DNA from: Gloeopeniophorella convolvens
Taxonomy: Eukaryota > Basidiomycota > Agaricomycetes > Russulales
Reading direction: 5' to 3'
Assembly: GCA_022496205.1 (NCBI GenBank)
Contig: WTXD01000019.1
Location: 1 to 64,000, forward strand
DNA length: 64,000 nucleotides
Of this stretch, positions 22,131 through 33,816 are shown piece after piece. A program made the position numbers and the translations under genes. Position 1 is the stretch's first letter. Each line of letters begins with the position of its first letter. The notes under the pieces are model-generated. The model saw only the letters and a list, made by a program, of their open reading frames with translations, had not been told where the DNA came from and ran no database searches.

Positions 22131-24322
22131 ATGGTGCTCTCGTTAACTGGAAACCCGCTCTCTTCTCTACAGCGTGCTCTTGAAAGCCTTTCTCAAATCG
22201 ATGTCGCCGTGATAACCCTCGCGGCTGCCTTCGTATGTTTCGCTACTAGCGTCGATTCAAAGTGACTAACAACTGTGTAACAGGTGTCACAATTGTGCTT
22301 CCGCCACTTTGAGCCAAGGAATCTAAGTCCAATCATTACTCTGCTTGGCTTGGTCCCTGCTCTGCTCTCCCTTCCAGTCTCGTTCCACGTGAACTCTCCC
22401 CTCGTCGCTGTGCAGGTCGCTTTCACAGCATATAACAGCTTCCTTGTAGCCTTCACGCTCGCGTATCGTCTGTCGCCGTTCCACCCCCTTGCCAAGTATC
22501 CAGGACCTGTGATAGCGAGGGCGTCCAAGTGGTGGGCAGCGTATGTCCACTCACGTGGATCAATGCATCGGTACATCAAGAGCCTCCATGACCGGTACGG
22601 CGATGTCGTGCGAGTGGGTGAGTATCCCATACTTTACGTCTGTTGGACCGTTTCGTTTATCTGAATGTTTTGTCTGTTGCAGGCCCAAACGAGCTCTCTG
22701 TCCGGGATCCTTCCATCATACACCGGGTCCTTGGCCCAGGTGGACTGCCCAAAGGACCGAGTACGTCTCCGATGTGGACATGTTGTGAACGGCGCTCACC
22801 TCAACCTCGTGGTCTAGGATGGGAAGGCCGGCCGAAGCCGGAAATGTTGATAGAGCAGCGTGACCCCGTGCTGCATTTACAACAGCGCAAATCATGGAAT
22901 CTGGCGTTCTCGTCTACGGCATTGAAGGAGTACGAGACCGTCGTTGCGAAGCGAACGAGGCAGCTGGTTGCTCGCCTGGAAGGGGTTATTCGAGACTCAG
23001 GCCGGAAGGACGGTGCGGCGGTGGATATTGGCGCATGGATGAATTTCTTCACGTGAGCATCTATATCAGAGCGCTCAATCCCCGGTCAAGTATGCTAACA
23101 ACGAATTGATCTAGTACGGACTTCATGGGTGACATGGCGTAAGTGCCTCCGTCACCCATGACGGGGCAGAACTTACCCAACCTGACTAGCTTCGGCGGAG
23201 GATTCGAGCTCATGCGGGATGGTGGCGACAAAGAAGGACTGTGGACCCTTCTGCGGTCAGGTTTACAGTGCGTACTCGCTGAGCGCATCTTGCCGCATCT
23301 AACCTTGTTCTCTAGCATCAGCTCGACTCTGTCACACGTTCCATACAGCTTCCCTGTGCTGAACGCAATATTCGGTGACAAAGGCACTCTTCAACGTACC
23401 AGAAACTTCGGTAAGGACCGCGTTGTGGAAAGACTGACAACCGGTGCACAGAGAAAGGACCTGTTCTACCACTTGGTGCATTCTATGATTGCTGCTTGCC
23501 ACGTGCTCTAACTCGAATCGACACAGAGCGGTGAGGGGCTTCCTGAGAACGAGCGCCCGCAAGTAGGCGCAATTGCGCAGAACGGGCTGCTCGCTATCAT
23601 CGCCGGTTCAGACACAACCAGCTCTACACTGACAACAACGATCTATTATCTCATGCGGTACCCAGAAGCGTACGCGCGGCTGCAGAAGGAGGTCGATGCC
23701 GCATTCCCTGCTGGAGAAGAGCCCTTGGATGTCGTGAAACTTAGCCAGATGGAATGGTTGAATGGGTGCATGTGAGTGGCCACATCATGGGAAGTAGACC
23801 CAAGAACTGACTTGGCTGACGGCCAGAAACGAGGCTCTTCGCCTGCAACCGGCTGTTGCGGGCGGCTCGCAACGCAGGGTGGTCAAGGGAAAGGGTGCTA
23901 CGGTCCTCGGAGACCAGTAAGTCCTACGTGTAAGTCTTAGTATGCCCTTGTTCGCTGACGAAATTGCGGCCAGCGTGATACCGGAAGACACACAGCTCTT
24001 CATCCACACGTACAGCATACAGCGCGATCCGCGCAACTTCCACACCCCAGAGGTGTTCTTGCCGGAGCGATGGTTCAGTAAGGGTGCACCTGCGGGCGTG
24101 CACAATCCCGCAGCCTTTATCCCGTTCTCGTATGGCCCGACGATCTGTGCCGGCAAGAATCTTGCGATACTCGAGATGCGGATGGTGCTTTGTTGGATCA
24201 TTCGCTGCTTCCACTTCTCGAGGGTGTCGGATGTGAATCTCGAAGAATGGGAGGAGGGTATGAAAGACTGGTTTGTTGCGCACCAGGAGCCGCTGAATGC
24301 CCGTATCTCGCTTCGGGGGTAG
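22131..24322 (+). CDS. Cytochrome P450 (family II), P450-A
   Basis: Intact heme monooxygenase of the ER membrane. Ten exons: 22131-22232, 22284-22617, 22683-22760, 22818-23052, 23115-23138, 23190-23267, 23316-23475, 23527-23771, 23827-23916 and 23974-24322; every junction keeps frame and gives 564 residues. A long hydrophobic N-terminus with two to three helices (LVPALLSLPVSFHV, VAFTAYNSFLVAFTLAY) precedes the hinge HPLAKYPGPV. The I-helix is AIIAGSDTTSS with the oxygen-binding Thr, the K-helix is NEALRL (ExxR), then FLPERW and the heme loop FSYGPTICAGKN with the Cys ligand. Length and the multi-helix start are like agaricomycete P450s of the CYP5150/CYP512 type, but I cannot assign a CYP number. 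Exon 5 is only 24 bases. Substrate unknown. P450-B is its tandem copy. Confidence 0.93.
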
Positions 24323-25719
24323 GATTGCTTATTTCCGTTGGCTTGTCGCAATACGTCGTATGCTGTAACTTGAGCTTCACAATTATGAGAAAGTGTTTCG
24401 GATGGGATGTATTTGTGTTTGACTCCCAATGACTCTTACAGGCTGTCGATTGTTGATGTAGGTCGACGTCCGCGCGGGAGACGGGCCGACCCCCGGTCCA
24501 GTCGGAGTGGACTCTCGACGGCCTCGGGCTTCCTGGGGGCACGTGGCCGAGCCTTCTTTCAGTTAAACGTCGTCATCCTAGTACACCGTCGTACTCCCTC
24601 ATGACAAAACCCGGAGCTCACCTGGAGTAAGCAAGACTGAGCAACGGCTATTGTTGTTCTGGCTTCTCGAGGTATGTAGTACCTCCAGTTTGCTTTCTCA
24701 TGCATCAGAGACTTAATGATACTGCATAGAGAAGTGGGATTTTACGCCTATTTTATCCCGGTATGTCAACAACCTACCGAACTTCTGCATCGTACTCGTA
24801 TTGAAGGGTAACTTCGCAGGTCAATTTGAGCTCGCAAACATCCCGTCAGGGAGTGACGCGGGCGCGCCCTTGCAGGGCTTGAACCGAGATCTGAATGCAA
24901 AAGGGACCCTCGGCGGTCATGGGTCCAATGTTGGGTTCTGGAGGCTAGTGTGCTAACGGTTGCCACAATGGTAAGTACAATATAGCTTAAATGCTTCTCT
25001 GGTTGACTCTCAATTCGGGAATTGCGCTTTTTTAGCCGCCCAGCACCAGCGCGTCTCCCTGGTCTCTCGGTCTTCTGCGTCAAACTCGATTATGGTCGCA
25101 TGAGCCGGACAGTCATCCTGTAGGGGAGAAGTTCTCTGCTGTTCTTCGATCTCCGCTGTGCAGTATGCAGTACACTTGCCGCCGTTCGTCTGTACTTCCT
25201 TCCGTAAGCCCTCGGGCAGCGAGGGGGTACTGCCTCGGTCAGATGGCTCGCCGTTTATGGGGGCGGCGCTGCGATTCGGAGCATCACGATACGTCGTTCT
25301 TGAGAAAGTACGGAGCTTGAAGGGGCACAAGATCTGACATGCGGATGACCAAGTCGACTTCCGGGGCGCAACAAGGCGACATCTGTCTATCGTTGAAGCT
25401 TGGTAGGGGTCATGCCAGCGGACATCAGACTCCGAAGATGGTATTTGCTCTGTTTGCCCACTCAGCAATTCGCTCCAGCAGCGTACCGGTCCAAGTGCTC
25501 GAATGCCGATGGGCGTCGGTGAACCGGGAGCGGCAGTGACCAGGGCCCGAGCCTTCTCTTCTCATCACCTTCCATCCTGGGATATGATGTAGATTGCAGA
25601 ACCGTCCTCAGGCCGCCTCATCCAGCATTCGCCGGGGTCCCTGCGGTCCCACAGACGCTGGTAGCAAGCGGGAGTACTTATACGCTGCATGTGAGATGTA
25701 GGTGCGGCACCACTCAACA
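24323..25719. other. Intergenic between tandem P450s
   Basis: The 3' flank of P450-A followed by the second copy of the upstream region (matching 21.1-22.1 kb). The putative TATA-like segment GTACTTATACGCTGC recurs at about 25674, at the same distance from the start codon as in unit 1. Confidence 0.6.
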
Positions 25720-27921
25720 ATGACGCTTCTGTTAACTGGGGGTATGCACTCCTCCCTACAGCATGCCCTTGGAAGCCTTTCTCAAGTCGATGTCGCCGTG
25801 ATAACCCTCGCCGCTGCCTTCGTATGTTCCATGACCAGTTTCCATTCAAAGTGACTGACAGCCACCCACCAGGCTTCACATCTATGCTTCCGCCATTTCG
25901 AGCCGAGGAATCTACTCCCAATCGCGACTTTGCTTGGCTTGGTCCCCGCTCTGCTCTCCCTTCCAGTCTCGTTCCACGTAAACTCCCCCTTCATCGCTGT
26001 GCTAGTCGCTTTCGCAGCATACAACAGCTTCCTTGTGGCGCTCACGCTCGCGTACCGTCTGTCGCCGCTCCACCCCCTTGCCAAGTATCCCGGACCTGTG
26101 ATGGCGAGGGCGTCCAAGTGGTGGGCAGCGTATGTCCATTCGCGTGGGTTAATGCATCGGTATGTTAAGAGTCTACATGAGCGGTATGGCGACGTCGTGC
26201 GAGTGGGTGGGTATTCCATTCTTTCTGTTGATTGGGCCGTTTCGTTCATCCGCATGGTTTGCCGGTTGCAGGTCCGAATGAACTTTCTATCCGGGATGCC
26301 TCCATCATACACCGGGTTCTTGGCCCAGGTGGACTACCCAAAGGGCCCAGTACGTCTTCAAGATGCGCATGCCGTCAACTGCACTCACCTCAATCCCGCG
26401 TTCTAGGATGGGAAGGCCGGCCGAAGCCAGAGGCGCTGATAGAGCAGCGTGACCCCGTTCTGCATCTACAACAGCGAAAATCATGGAATCTGGCGTTTTC
26501 CTCTACGGCGTTGAAGGAGTACGAGACCGTCGTTGCGAGGCGGACGAGACAGCTGGTTGCCCGCCTGCAAGGGATCATCCTGGATTCAGGCCAGAAGGAC
26601 GGTGCGGCGGTGGACGTATGCGCGTGGATGAACTTCTTCACGTGAGCATCTATATACGATTGCCCGACCTCCGGTTGGGTGTACTAAAACGAATATCGCA
26701 TTTATCTAGTACGGACTTTATGGGTGACATGGCGTAAGTGCCTCCGTTATCCATGACGGAGCAGAGCTTACCCAACCTGACTAGCTTCGGCGGAGGATTC
26801 GAGCTCATGCGGGATGGTGGCGACAAAGAAGGACTGTGGACCCTGCTGCAGTCAAATATATAGTACGCATTCACGCCGAGCGCATTTGACCTTACCTGAC
26901 ATTTCTCTCTAGCATCAGCTCGTCTCTGGCGCATATTCCGTACATCTTACCTGTGCTGAACGCAATATTCGGTGACAAAGGTTCTATTCAACGTGCCAGG
27001 AACTTCGGCAAAGAGCGCGTTGTGGAAAGATTGACAGTTGGTGCACAGAGAAAGGATCTGTTCTACCACTTGGTGCGTCATGTAGTTGTTGCTTGTCATG
27101 TACTCTGACTTGACTCGGGTACAGAGCGGTGAGGAGCTGCCCGAGAAAGAGCGCCCGCAAGTAGGTGCAATTGCGCAGAACGGGCTGCTCGCTATCATCG
27201 CCGGTTCAGACACGACGAGCTCCACGTTGACGACAATGATTTATTATCTCATGCGGTACCCGGAAGCATATCAGCATCTGCAGAAGGAGGTCGATGCTGC
27301 GTTTCCTTCTGGAGAAGAGCCCCTAGATGTGGTGAAGCTTAGCCGGATGGAGTGGTTGAATGGGTGCATGTGAGTGGTCCCATCATGTGAAGTAGATCTC
27401 AGGGCTGAGTCGGCTGCACGTGCAGAAACGAGGCTCTTCGCCTGCAACCGGCCGTTGCGGGCGGCTCGCAACGCAGGGTGGTTAAGGGAAAGGGTGCTAC
27501 GGTCCTCGGAGACCAGTAAGTTCTACGTATAGATCTTAGTATCTCCTTGTTCGCTGATGAAATTGCGGCCAGCATGATACCGGAAGACACACAGCTCTTC
27601 ATCCACACGTACAGCATACAGCGTGACCCGCGCAACTTCCACACCCCAGACGCTTTTTTGCCGCAGCGATGGTTCAGTAAGGGTGCACCTGCGGGGGTTC
27701 ACAACCCTGCGGCCTTTATCCCGTTCTCGTATGGCCCGACGATTTGTGCCGGCAAGAATCTTGCGATACTCGAGATGCGAATGGTGCTTTGTTGGATCAT
27801 CCGCTGCTTCCACTTCTCGAGGGTGTCGGATGTGAATCTCGAAGAATGGGAGGAGGGTATGAAAGACTGGTTTGTTGCGCACCAGGAGCCGCTGAATGCC
27901 CGTATTTCGCTTCGAGGGTAG
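25720..27921 (+). CDS. Cytochrome P450 (family II), P450-B
   Basis: Tandem paralogue of P450-A with an identical ten-exon plan: 25720-25821, 25873-26206, 26272-26349, 26407-26641, 26710-26733, 26785-26862, 26913-27072, 27125-27369, 27426-27515 and 27573-27921. Exon lengths equal those of P450-A base for base, again 564 residues, although introns differ; this shows purifying selection on the frame. Motifs: hinge HPLAKYPGPV, I-helix AIIAGSDTTSS, K-helix NEALRL, FLPQRW (Gln where A has Glu) and heme loop FSYGPTICAGKN. The start is set by alignment with P450-A (MTLLLTGGMHSSLQ against MVLSLTGNPLSSLQ). Differences concentrate in the N-terminal exon and around the sixth exon (LLQSNI against LLRSGL), which may alter substrate access. 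Confidence 0.93.
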
Positions 27922-28241
27922 GACTGCTCATATTTACCGTTGTCTGTTAACTCGTCGCAATACGTCGTATGCTGTAATTTTAACTCGCGAATGTACCTTG
28001 GATGGCCCGTTCAGCACATTCGAACGTGTTTGTGGCTCTTTAGCTTTGACTCCAGCCTGAGGTTGTCGATCGTTGATCGACGTCCGCGCGGGAGACGGGC
28101 TGACCCCGGACCGGTACCCGAACCGTCGCGTGAACGGCGAAGTGGACGATTTCCTGTTTTGGATGTGCTGTCTTTGGCTTTGTTCGTGGCTTTGTTTCCG
28201 TCTACAACATAAGAATACTCGTTTCTTGCGTATGAACGACG
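27922..28241. other. Intergenic
   Basis: The end of duplication unit 2 and the short promoter region of the next plus-strand gene. Nothing else is recognised. Confidence 0.4.
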
Positions 28242-30162
28242 ATGGACAACGCAGACCATGAAGACATGGATCAGTGGTTTCTTGTGGAGGTACGCCCGCC
28301 TCGCCACACGACCAACAAAACACACCTCAACCCCGATAATCGACCCTCCCAGTGCAATAATATCGCCCATAACACAGCCCGCATCTACGAGCGCGTCGCT
28401 GCCCGGGTGCGCGACCTCGAAGACGAGAACGCTGACCTGCGCGGAAGACTCGCTGCCGGCGCGCAGGAGAGCCCCGTCGCGGAGGTGCGCCGCCTACACG
28501 AAGAGAACGCCGCGCTCCGCGCAGGCCTCGCCACTGCCGCCAGGGCAAAGGACGAGCTCGCCAGCGAGCGCGACCGCCTCCTGCGCCGACTGGAGAGCAT
28601 CCTGCGTCTCGCAGACGTCACGCATGTGCGTTGCGCCCCACCCCGCCCACCCATGTCCAAGCTGCCTCGCTCACACGCCACACGCCACGTCGCCGACAGC
28701 TCGACGACGCGGGCCCGAGCGGCGCGCCAAGCACTGACACAGACATCTCAGGCTCAAATAGTACGATCCGCCCGCGCCCGCGCTCACTCGCGCGCACGCT
28801 CTCGCAGCGCTCGCTCTCCCTCCCGCGCGCGCACTCCCCCTCGCGCTCGCCCGCGCGCTCGCCCGCGCGCACCGAGCGCTCCGTCTCGCGCAGCGAAATC
28901 TCCGAACCCGCGACAGAAGTGACGACTAGGCACGACACGGTGGGGCGCCCCATACGCTCGCAGCCCGCGTCTCTCGCGGCGCCCGCAGCCTCGCAGCCTC
29001 TGTCCGCGCAGTCATCGGCGACACTCATCGACGGCGCTCCGCAGCCGCTGGCGCCAGCCGCGCTGGGCCCGCCGTTTGTCGACGTGCGCGTGCGCGCGCT
29101 CGCTGGGAGCCCCGTGCGCCGCCCGCCGAGCGCGGGCCGTCTCGCTGTGCTCAACGCGAGTCCGGCGGGCATGAGCGACGGACTGTCGGTGCAATATGAG
29201 GGCTCGTCCGCTGCTGCGGGCGGCGCGGCGCTCAAGTGGCGCATACATTTTGCGAAGCCGCCGCCTTCGCTGGGGGCAGGCTCAGCGCTGGGGCCGGTGA
29301 AGACGGCCGCACTCGTGGAGCGGCTTGGGCTCGACGAGGTCACGGTGGGCCGCTCGATCTGTCGAAATTTGCTCTGGGGCTGATGCCGAACCTAGAGGAA
29401 GTCCATCGAAGAGTAGGTGACGCGCATATATGCGACAGAGAGTCACGCTGACGCGCCGCGCACGCAGCCTGTCCACGCTCCGCACGGGCTCACTCAAGCT
29501 GCACATTAACAACACGACGGGCCTTGCCTTCTTGTACGACCCGATTCTCCTCGAGAGTCCCGACAAGACGTACGTTGTTGAGTGGGGGCATCCACGGCTC
29601 AACCGCAATGCGACCGCGTACATCGCGCAGGCGCGCGAGGCGCACGCGGCGCTGCACACACTCATCTACGCGTCAAAAAAGGTGCGTAGCCTTTCCCCTC
29701 TGTACTTCTAGGCCCCCTCACCATAGAGACTGCGCACGCAGAATGGGTGGTACTACCTCGGCCAGCAGCGCTGGGAGCCGGTTGACATCAATCCCATCTG
29801 GCCCATTCTCACACTCCACGTGCGCCCGCTCCCTCACCTCACTCTGCACCCGAGCCGTGCTGACGCGCGCCGCGCACACAGGCCCAGCGCGCGCTCGCCT
29901 CGCGCCGCGCGCACGACGTCAACGCGGCGGAGATGACAGAACAGATGAGCGCGGGGCAGATCGCGCAGCTCACCATCGAGCTCCACCCCACGTCGCTGCT
30001 TGGGCCGAATCAGGCTGAGTCGGCGATCATGCGCCGCCTGCGCGAGCCTCATACCAGCTTGCAAGATGGTTGTCAGTTCACCTTTTTTCTGCTCGTTTGT
30101 TTCCTCTATTCATTAATTCGCATGTCGTGGGGCCTTTAGCGATGGCAGGTGCCCGCAATTAG
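28242..30162 (+). CDS. Coiled-coil, Arg/Ser-rich protein of unknown function, two frame breaks
   Basis: Not recognised. Exon 1 28242-28289, exon 2 28353-28625 and exon 3 from 28700 join in frame. Exon 2 is a strong coiled coil with heptads (ERVAARVRDLEDENADLRG, VRRLHEENAALRAGL). Exon 3 begins LDDAGPSGAPSTDTD and leads to an Arg/Ser-rich tract (SLARTLSQRSLSLPRAHSPS) and an Ala/Pro linker. A compact C-terminal part follows: FALGLMPNLEEVHRRV, TLRTGSLKLHINNTTGLAFL, YVVEWGHPRLNRNATAYIAQ, GWYYLGQQRWEPVDINPIWP and LTIELHPTSLLGPNQAES. These blocks lie in different frames: one base seems missing near 29.35 kb and another near 29.43 kb. Introns after ASKK (about 29.68 kb) and LTLH (about 29.82 kb) are plausible. 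A stop at 30160 follows a last small exon. The order and Trp/Tyr-rich ending look like a conserved domain. Confidence 0.6.
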
Positions 30163-31011
30163 GCGCCGATGGCGGTCATGCAGGCTGCGGAATCAGCCGC
30201 CCTTGGGCGTGGCAGGGCACAGCACGCAATGACTGGCGTGTGGCCCACAACGCACTTCTGGTTTGGATCCAGAGAATGATGGACCATAGGGGTTCGTATG
30301 AACCTGCTGCTTTTGATCTCAACGCATCGCTCTCTTGTGCTCGCTTGTGTTGTAGGATAACCTATCTTTGTTCAATCGTGCCGGTGCCGGTGCCGCGTCA
30401 CTGCTGTCTGTATATGACGTGTTGCAATGCTGTATTGTATATTTTATCGGCCGAAGATGCCAGCGTACGCGTGGAGTGAGGGAGTTGAAGCAGGGGTGGA
30501 CGCCGAGCGAGCCGGCAGGGTCGGATGATCAACTGGAATTTCGCGGAACGCGAGCATCCGGCTCGCGCGCAGGCGGCTTGCAATGCTCCGAGGAGAAGCA
30601 CCAGGCGCTCGGAGGTGCTCGATGGAAGATGTGGATCGCCCAGGCCAGTGCAGGCCAGTGCGCGCCGGAGCGAGGGTCAGCTTCGGGCTCTCTGCCCCAC
30701 CGGAGGGGGAGCGTAGAACGCACGCAGTGGCTGGTTCGTTCAGGGCTGTTGCGAGCCCGCTGTGTCATGCCTTGACGGGGGTTGTGCACCTGCGCGGATG
30801 CACTAGCAATCGCGCTTATCCGAGGTCAATATGAAGTTGAACATGGAGATACACTGCAAATCGCGTTCATTACTGAGCGCATACAACTGGCCTTTCCAAG
30901 AAACGAATCATTACAGCAAGGCAGTAGACTCCACCGCATTCGATTGCCTGACCTTACTTTACCTGGGCCCGACCCGAGACGTATTATTGGAAGTCGGTTA
31001 CGCAACTGGAA
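30163..31011. other. Intergenic, convergent
   Basis: Between the coiled-coil gene and the 3' end of P450-C. Several frames are open but none is recognisable; no repeat is seen. Confidence 0.4.
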
Positions 31012-33195
31012 TCAGATTCGCGGAGCGACCCTGACCACCAGCGGGCCCTTCCTCAAGACCACATAGTCCTCAAAGTGGTCCTCCCACTTTCCCACTTTGC
31101 CAGCTGACGGCAGCCGGAAGTCGTAGCGCTGCACCAACCAGGCGGCCACGATGCGCATCTCGAGGAACGCGAGGTTCTTGCCCACGCAGCTCGTCTCTCC
31201 GTACGAAAAAGGGAAAAATGCGGCGGCATTGTGTACAGTGATGCCTGATGACGCGGGGTCCTCCGATTTGGAAGCGAGCCAGCGCTGCGGCAGGAACGAA
31301 TCGGGCGCGGAGAAGTTCCGGGGGTCGCGCTGGATCATGTATGTGTTGAGGATTAGTTGCGTCTGCTCGGGGATGATGCTGAAAAGTGTGTATATCCTCA
31401 GTATCGTATCCTTATGTCTCGGAAAGAAGTCCGGCTTACTGATCGCCAACGATCTTTGGGCCGGAACCGCGGAGGACATAACGCTGGGACCCGCTGGGTA
31501 CTGGTGGGTAAAGGCGCAATGCTTCGTGTCTGTGTTTGCATAGGTTATTCAGACCGCTTTCCCCGGCGGGTCATCACTACGCACATGCACGCATTCAGCC
31601 ATGGAAGCTGGCTGAGCCTTGTGATATCCACCGGTTCTTCTCCGTCAGGGAACTCCTGGGATATCTCGTCTCTGAGTCGCTCGTACGCATCCTTATTCTG
31701 GATGAGCTGGTTGAACAGTGCACTCAGGATGGTGGAAGTGGTGTCGGATCCAGCGATGATGGCGACAAGGCCGTCCGAGACCACCGCTGGAAGGGGTGGC
31801 CGAGCTTCCGGAGGCCGCTCCTCGCCGCTCTGGAAGCGCATTGAGGTGTCGTCCTCGTACGAACGTCGTATCAAACGCTCACCAAATGATAGAACAAATC
31901 TTTCCTATCTGTTCCCATCTGCATTCGGCGCACCACGCAATCCTTGGCGAACTCCCGCATGTGCCTGTCTTTCGAAGTTGTGCCCGGTATATATTGAGCG
32001 AGTGGTCTAAACCATGAGATATGCCCAAGAACCGCAGCGTTTCTATTCGCACTTGTCAGAGGTTGTGTCAACGTACTCTGCACGTAATACTCACTTTAAA
32101 CCCGCTTGGACAATGTTCCATGTAGTCTTCTTGTCTCCATTACTGTCCATCAATTCGAAGCCTCCGCCGAATCTGATGCAGAGATAGTCAATGTTGAGCG
32201 CACAGTTTTATGAAAAGGTGATTATTACGCCATATCTCCCATGAAGTCCGTCCTTGGATGAACATGTATGAGTGGCGTGGCGCAAAACAGGTGATGATAC
32301 GTACGAGAAGAACTCAAACCAGGAGGCTATGTCAAGAAGCGCCTCTCGTTTCTCGTTCGCAGCTTCTTGAACGAGACTATCGATCTTGATCACGAGCTGA
32401 CGGAGGCGTTTGAAGACGAAGGCCTCGTATTCCTTCAGCGCACTTGTGGAGAACCCACGCGTCCACATCTTGCGCCGACGAGAGTGGTCGGTAGCATCGC
32501 GGGTGTTGATAAGTGATGTAGGACGGTGATCAAAGACTGGAAAAATGAGTGAAAGTATGTTCAAATTCTCGTTCCTGCATGGTCCCATTGTAACTCACAA
32601 GGGCCCTTTTGGAGGCCACCTGGGCCGAGAACCGAATGGATGGCGGACGCATCACGAATTGAGAGCTCGTTGGGACCTGCGGGGTGCGTCAGGCTCTCCT
32701 CCGGAAAGGCATGGGATGCTGCACGCACCTACGCGTACATGGTCTCCGTAACGATCATGCAGTGCGCGATAGTGCTGGAGCTGGTTTCCCGATGCGCATA
32801 TAACGACGGAATACCACTTCGACAACTTGGCAAGCGTTGGTCCGGGGTACTTGGCGAGAGGATGCCATGGTGAAAGACGATAGATGGCGGTGTATGACAA
32901 GATCAAAGCGTTGTAGATGCAGAATGATGCGAGGAATTCGAACACACGCCCCACGAAGAAGGCATCATGTACCAGTAGTGTAGAAAATACGGCTGGAGGG
33001 GCGGCCAATAAGGCTATGAGAGTTGGTAACCTCCAAGGTTCAAATTGTTTGAAATAGAGATACGCCGCCTGCAGTGCAATGCACGATGTAGCACACAATA
33101 TAGGACAGAAGAGGAGTGCATACGAGGCTGGTGCATAGGTGAAGCATGGCCAAGTCCGGGCCGGACACAGCGACGGAGCTTGAAGGCAGCCGCAT
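31012..33195 (-). CDS. Cytochrome P450 (family II), P450-C, one apparent base loss
   Basis: Minus-strand relative of P450-A and B with the same intron plan. ATG 33195 gives a 24-residue first exon, then 33068-32729, 32676-32599, 32536-32305, 32252-32229 and so on to the stop at 31012. Features: hydrophobic N-terminus, hinge HPLAKYPGPT, GPNELSIRDASAI, DFMGDMAFGGGFELM, I-helix AIIAGSDTTST, K-helix HEALRL, FLPQRW and heme loop FSYGETSCVGKN. At the end of the sixth exon (about 32095-32100) the text reads GGT TAA before the donor, where A and B have a Gly-Leu (A) or Asn-Ile (B) pair plus two bases; one missing T would restore the phase. So the gene is either one base from intact or carries a sequencing error. 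The start lies 10 bases from a run of 12 G (plus strand). Confidence 0.8.
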
Positions 33196-33706
33196 TGCAA
33201 TCAGCGGGGGGGGGGGGAGGACTTGGGGAAGGATGGTCCCCTATTTTCCCCAGACACCGTGCTTAAATAAGGTACGCGTAGTAGACGCGGGATCGAAGAA
33301 TGGTTGCCGATTCAGAAAGGAGGCGCAAAGGTCATATGGAAGAATCTGTGCTATGTGATAGCCAATCACCGGCGCGGTGCATATATACCGGCATACCCGA
33401 CAAACCCACATTTGAGCAACTGCTGCCACTCACACATACCTTCTTGAACGAGGATGATCCGCAGAGGGAGGATCAGATTGGACACGATGCATGAGCGCTA
33501 CAAATTGACAACTGCACCACCGTACATTCTGGTGCCCTACGTCGGACTCAGGTTCATAATCCCTGCTGACCGACCGGGTCGGGCAACCCGAATCGAGGGT
33601 TCCAAGCCTCGAGAACGAGTGCTGCTCTTCGACGCGTGCGTCCCATGTGCAATGCATGAGATACCACGGGCCGAGAAAGCCGCACCAGTGAGTAAAGGGC
33701 GTAGTA
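33196..33706. other. Intergenic, left flank of the retrotransposon
   Basis: Upstream of P450-C. A homopolymer of 12 G lies at 33206-33217, directly before the P450-C start on its strand. No gene is recognised. The retrotransposon's 5' target copy begins at 33707. Confidence 0.5.
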
Positions 33707-33723
33707 CGCAACAGCGCTACAGC
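33707..33723 (+). repeat. LINE target-site duplication, left copy
   Basis: CGCAACAGCGCTACAGC, 17 bases, identical to 42237-42253 directly after the A tail. This fixes the left end of the element. Confidence 0.93.
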
Positions 33724-33816
33724 TTCTTTTCTTTGTACCACCATCACTATAGGGAAACCGCCTGGTGTCCTCGCGACCCCTACAGTTGATCGTCGTTCTA
33801 GAGTATCTTGCACACA

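Larger units (their letters stand above)
21100..28115 (+). repeat. Tandem segmental duplication, two units of about 3.6 kb
   Basis: Unit 1 runs from about 21.1 to 24.5 kb and unit 2 from about 24.5 to 28.1 kb. Start codons of the two P450 genes are 3,589 bases apart and stop codons 3,599 bases apart. Homology covers upstream DNA, all ten exons, introns and 3' flank; the 3' segment GACGTCCGCGCGGGAGACGG occurs after both genes, at 24463 and 28079. The copies have diverged at many silent and noncoding sites, so the duplication is not fresh. Exact junctions could not be determined by eye. Confidence 0.85.
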
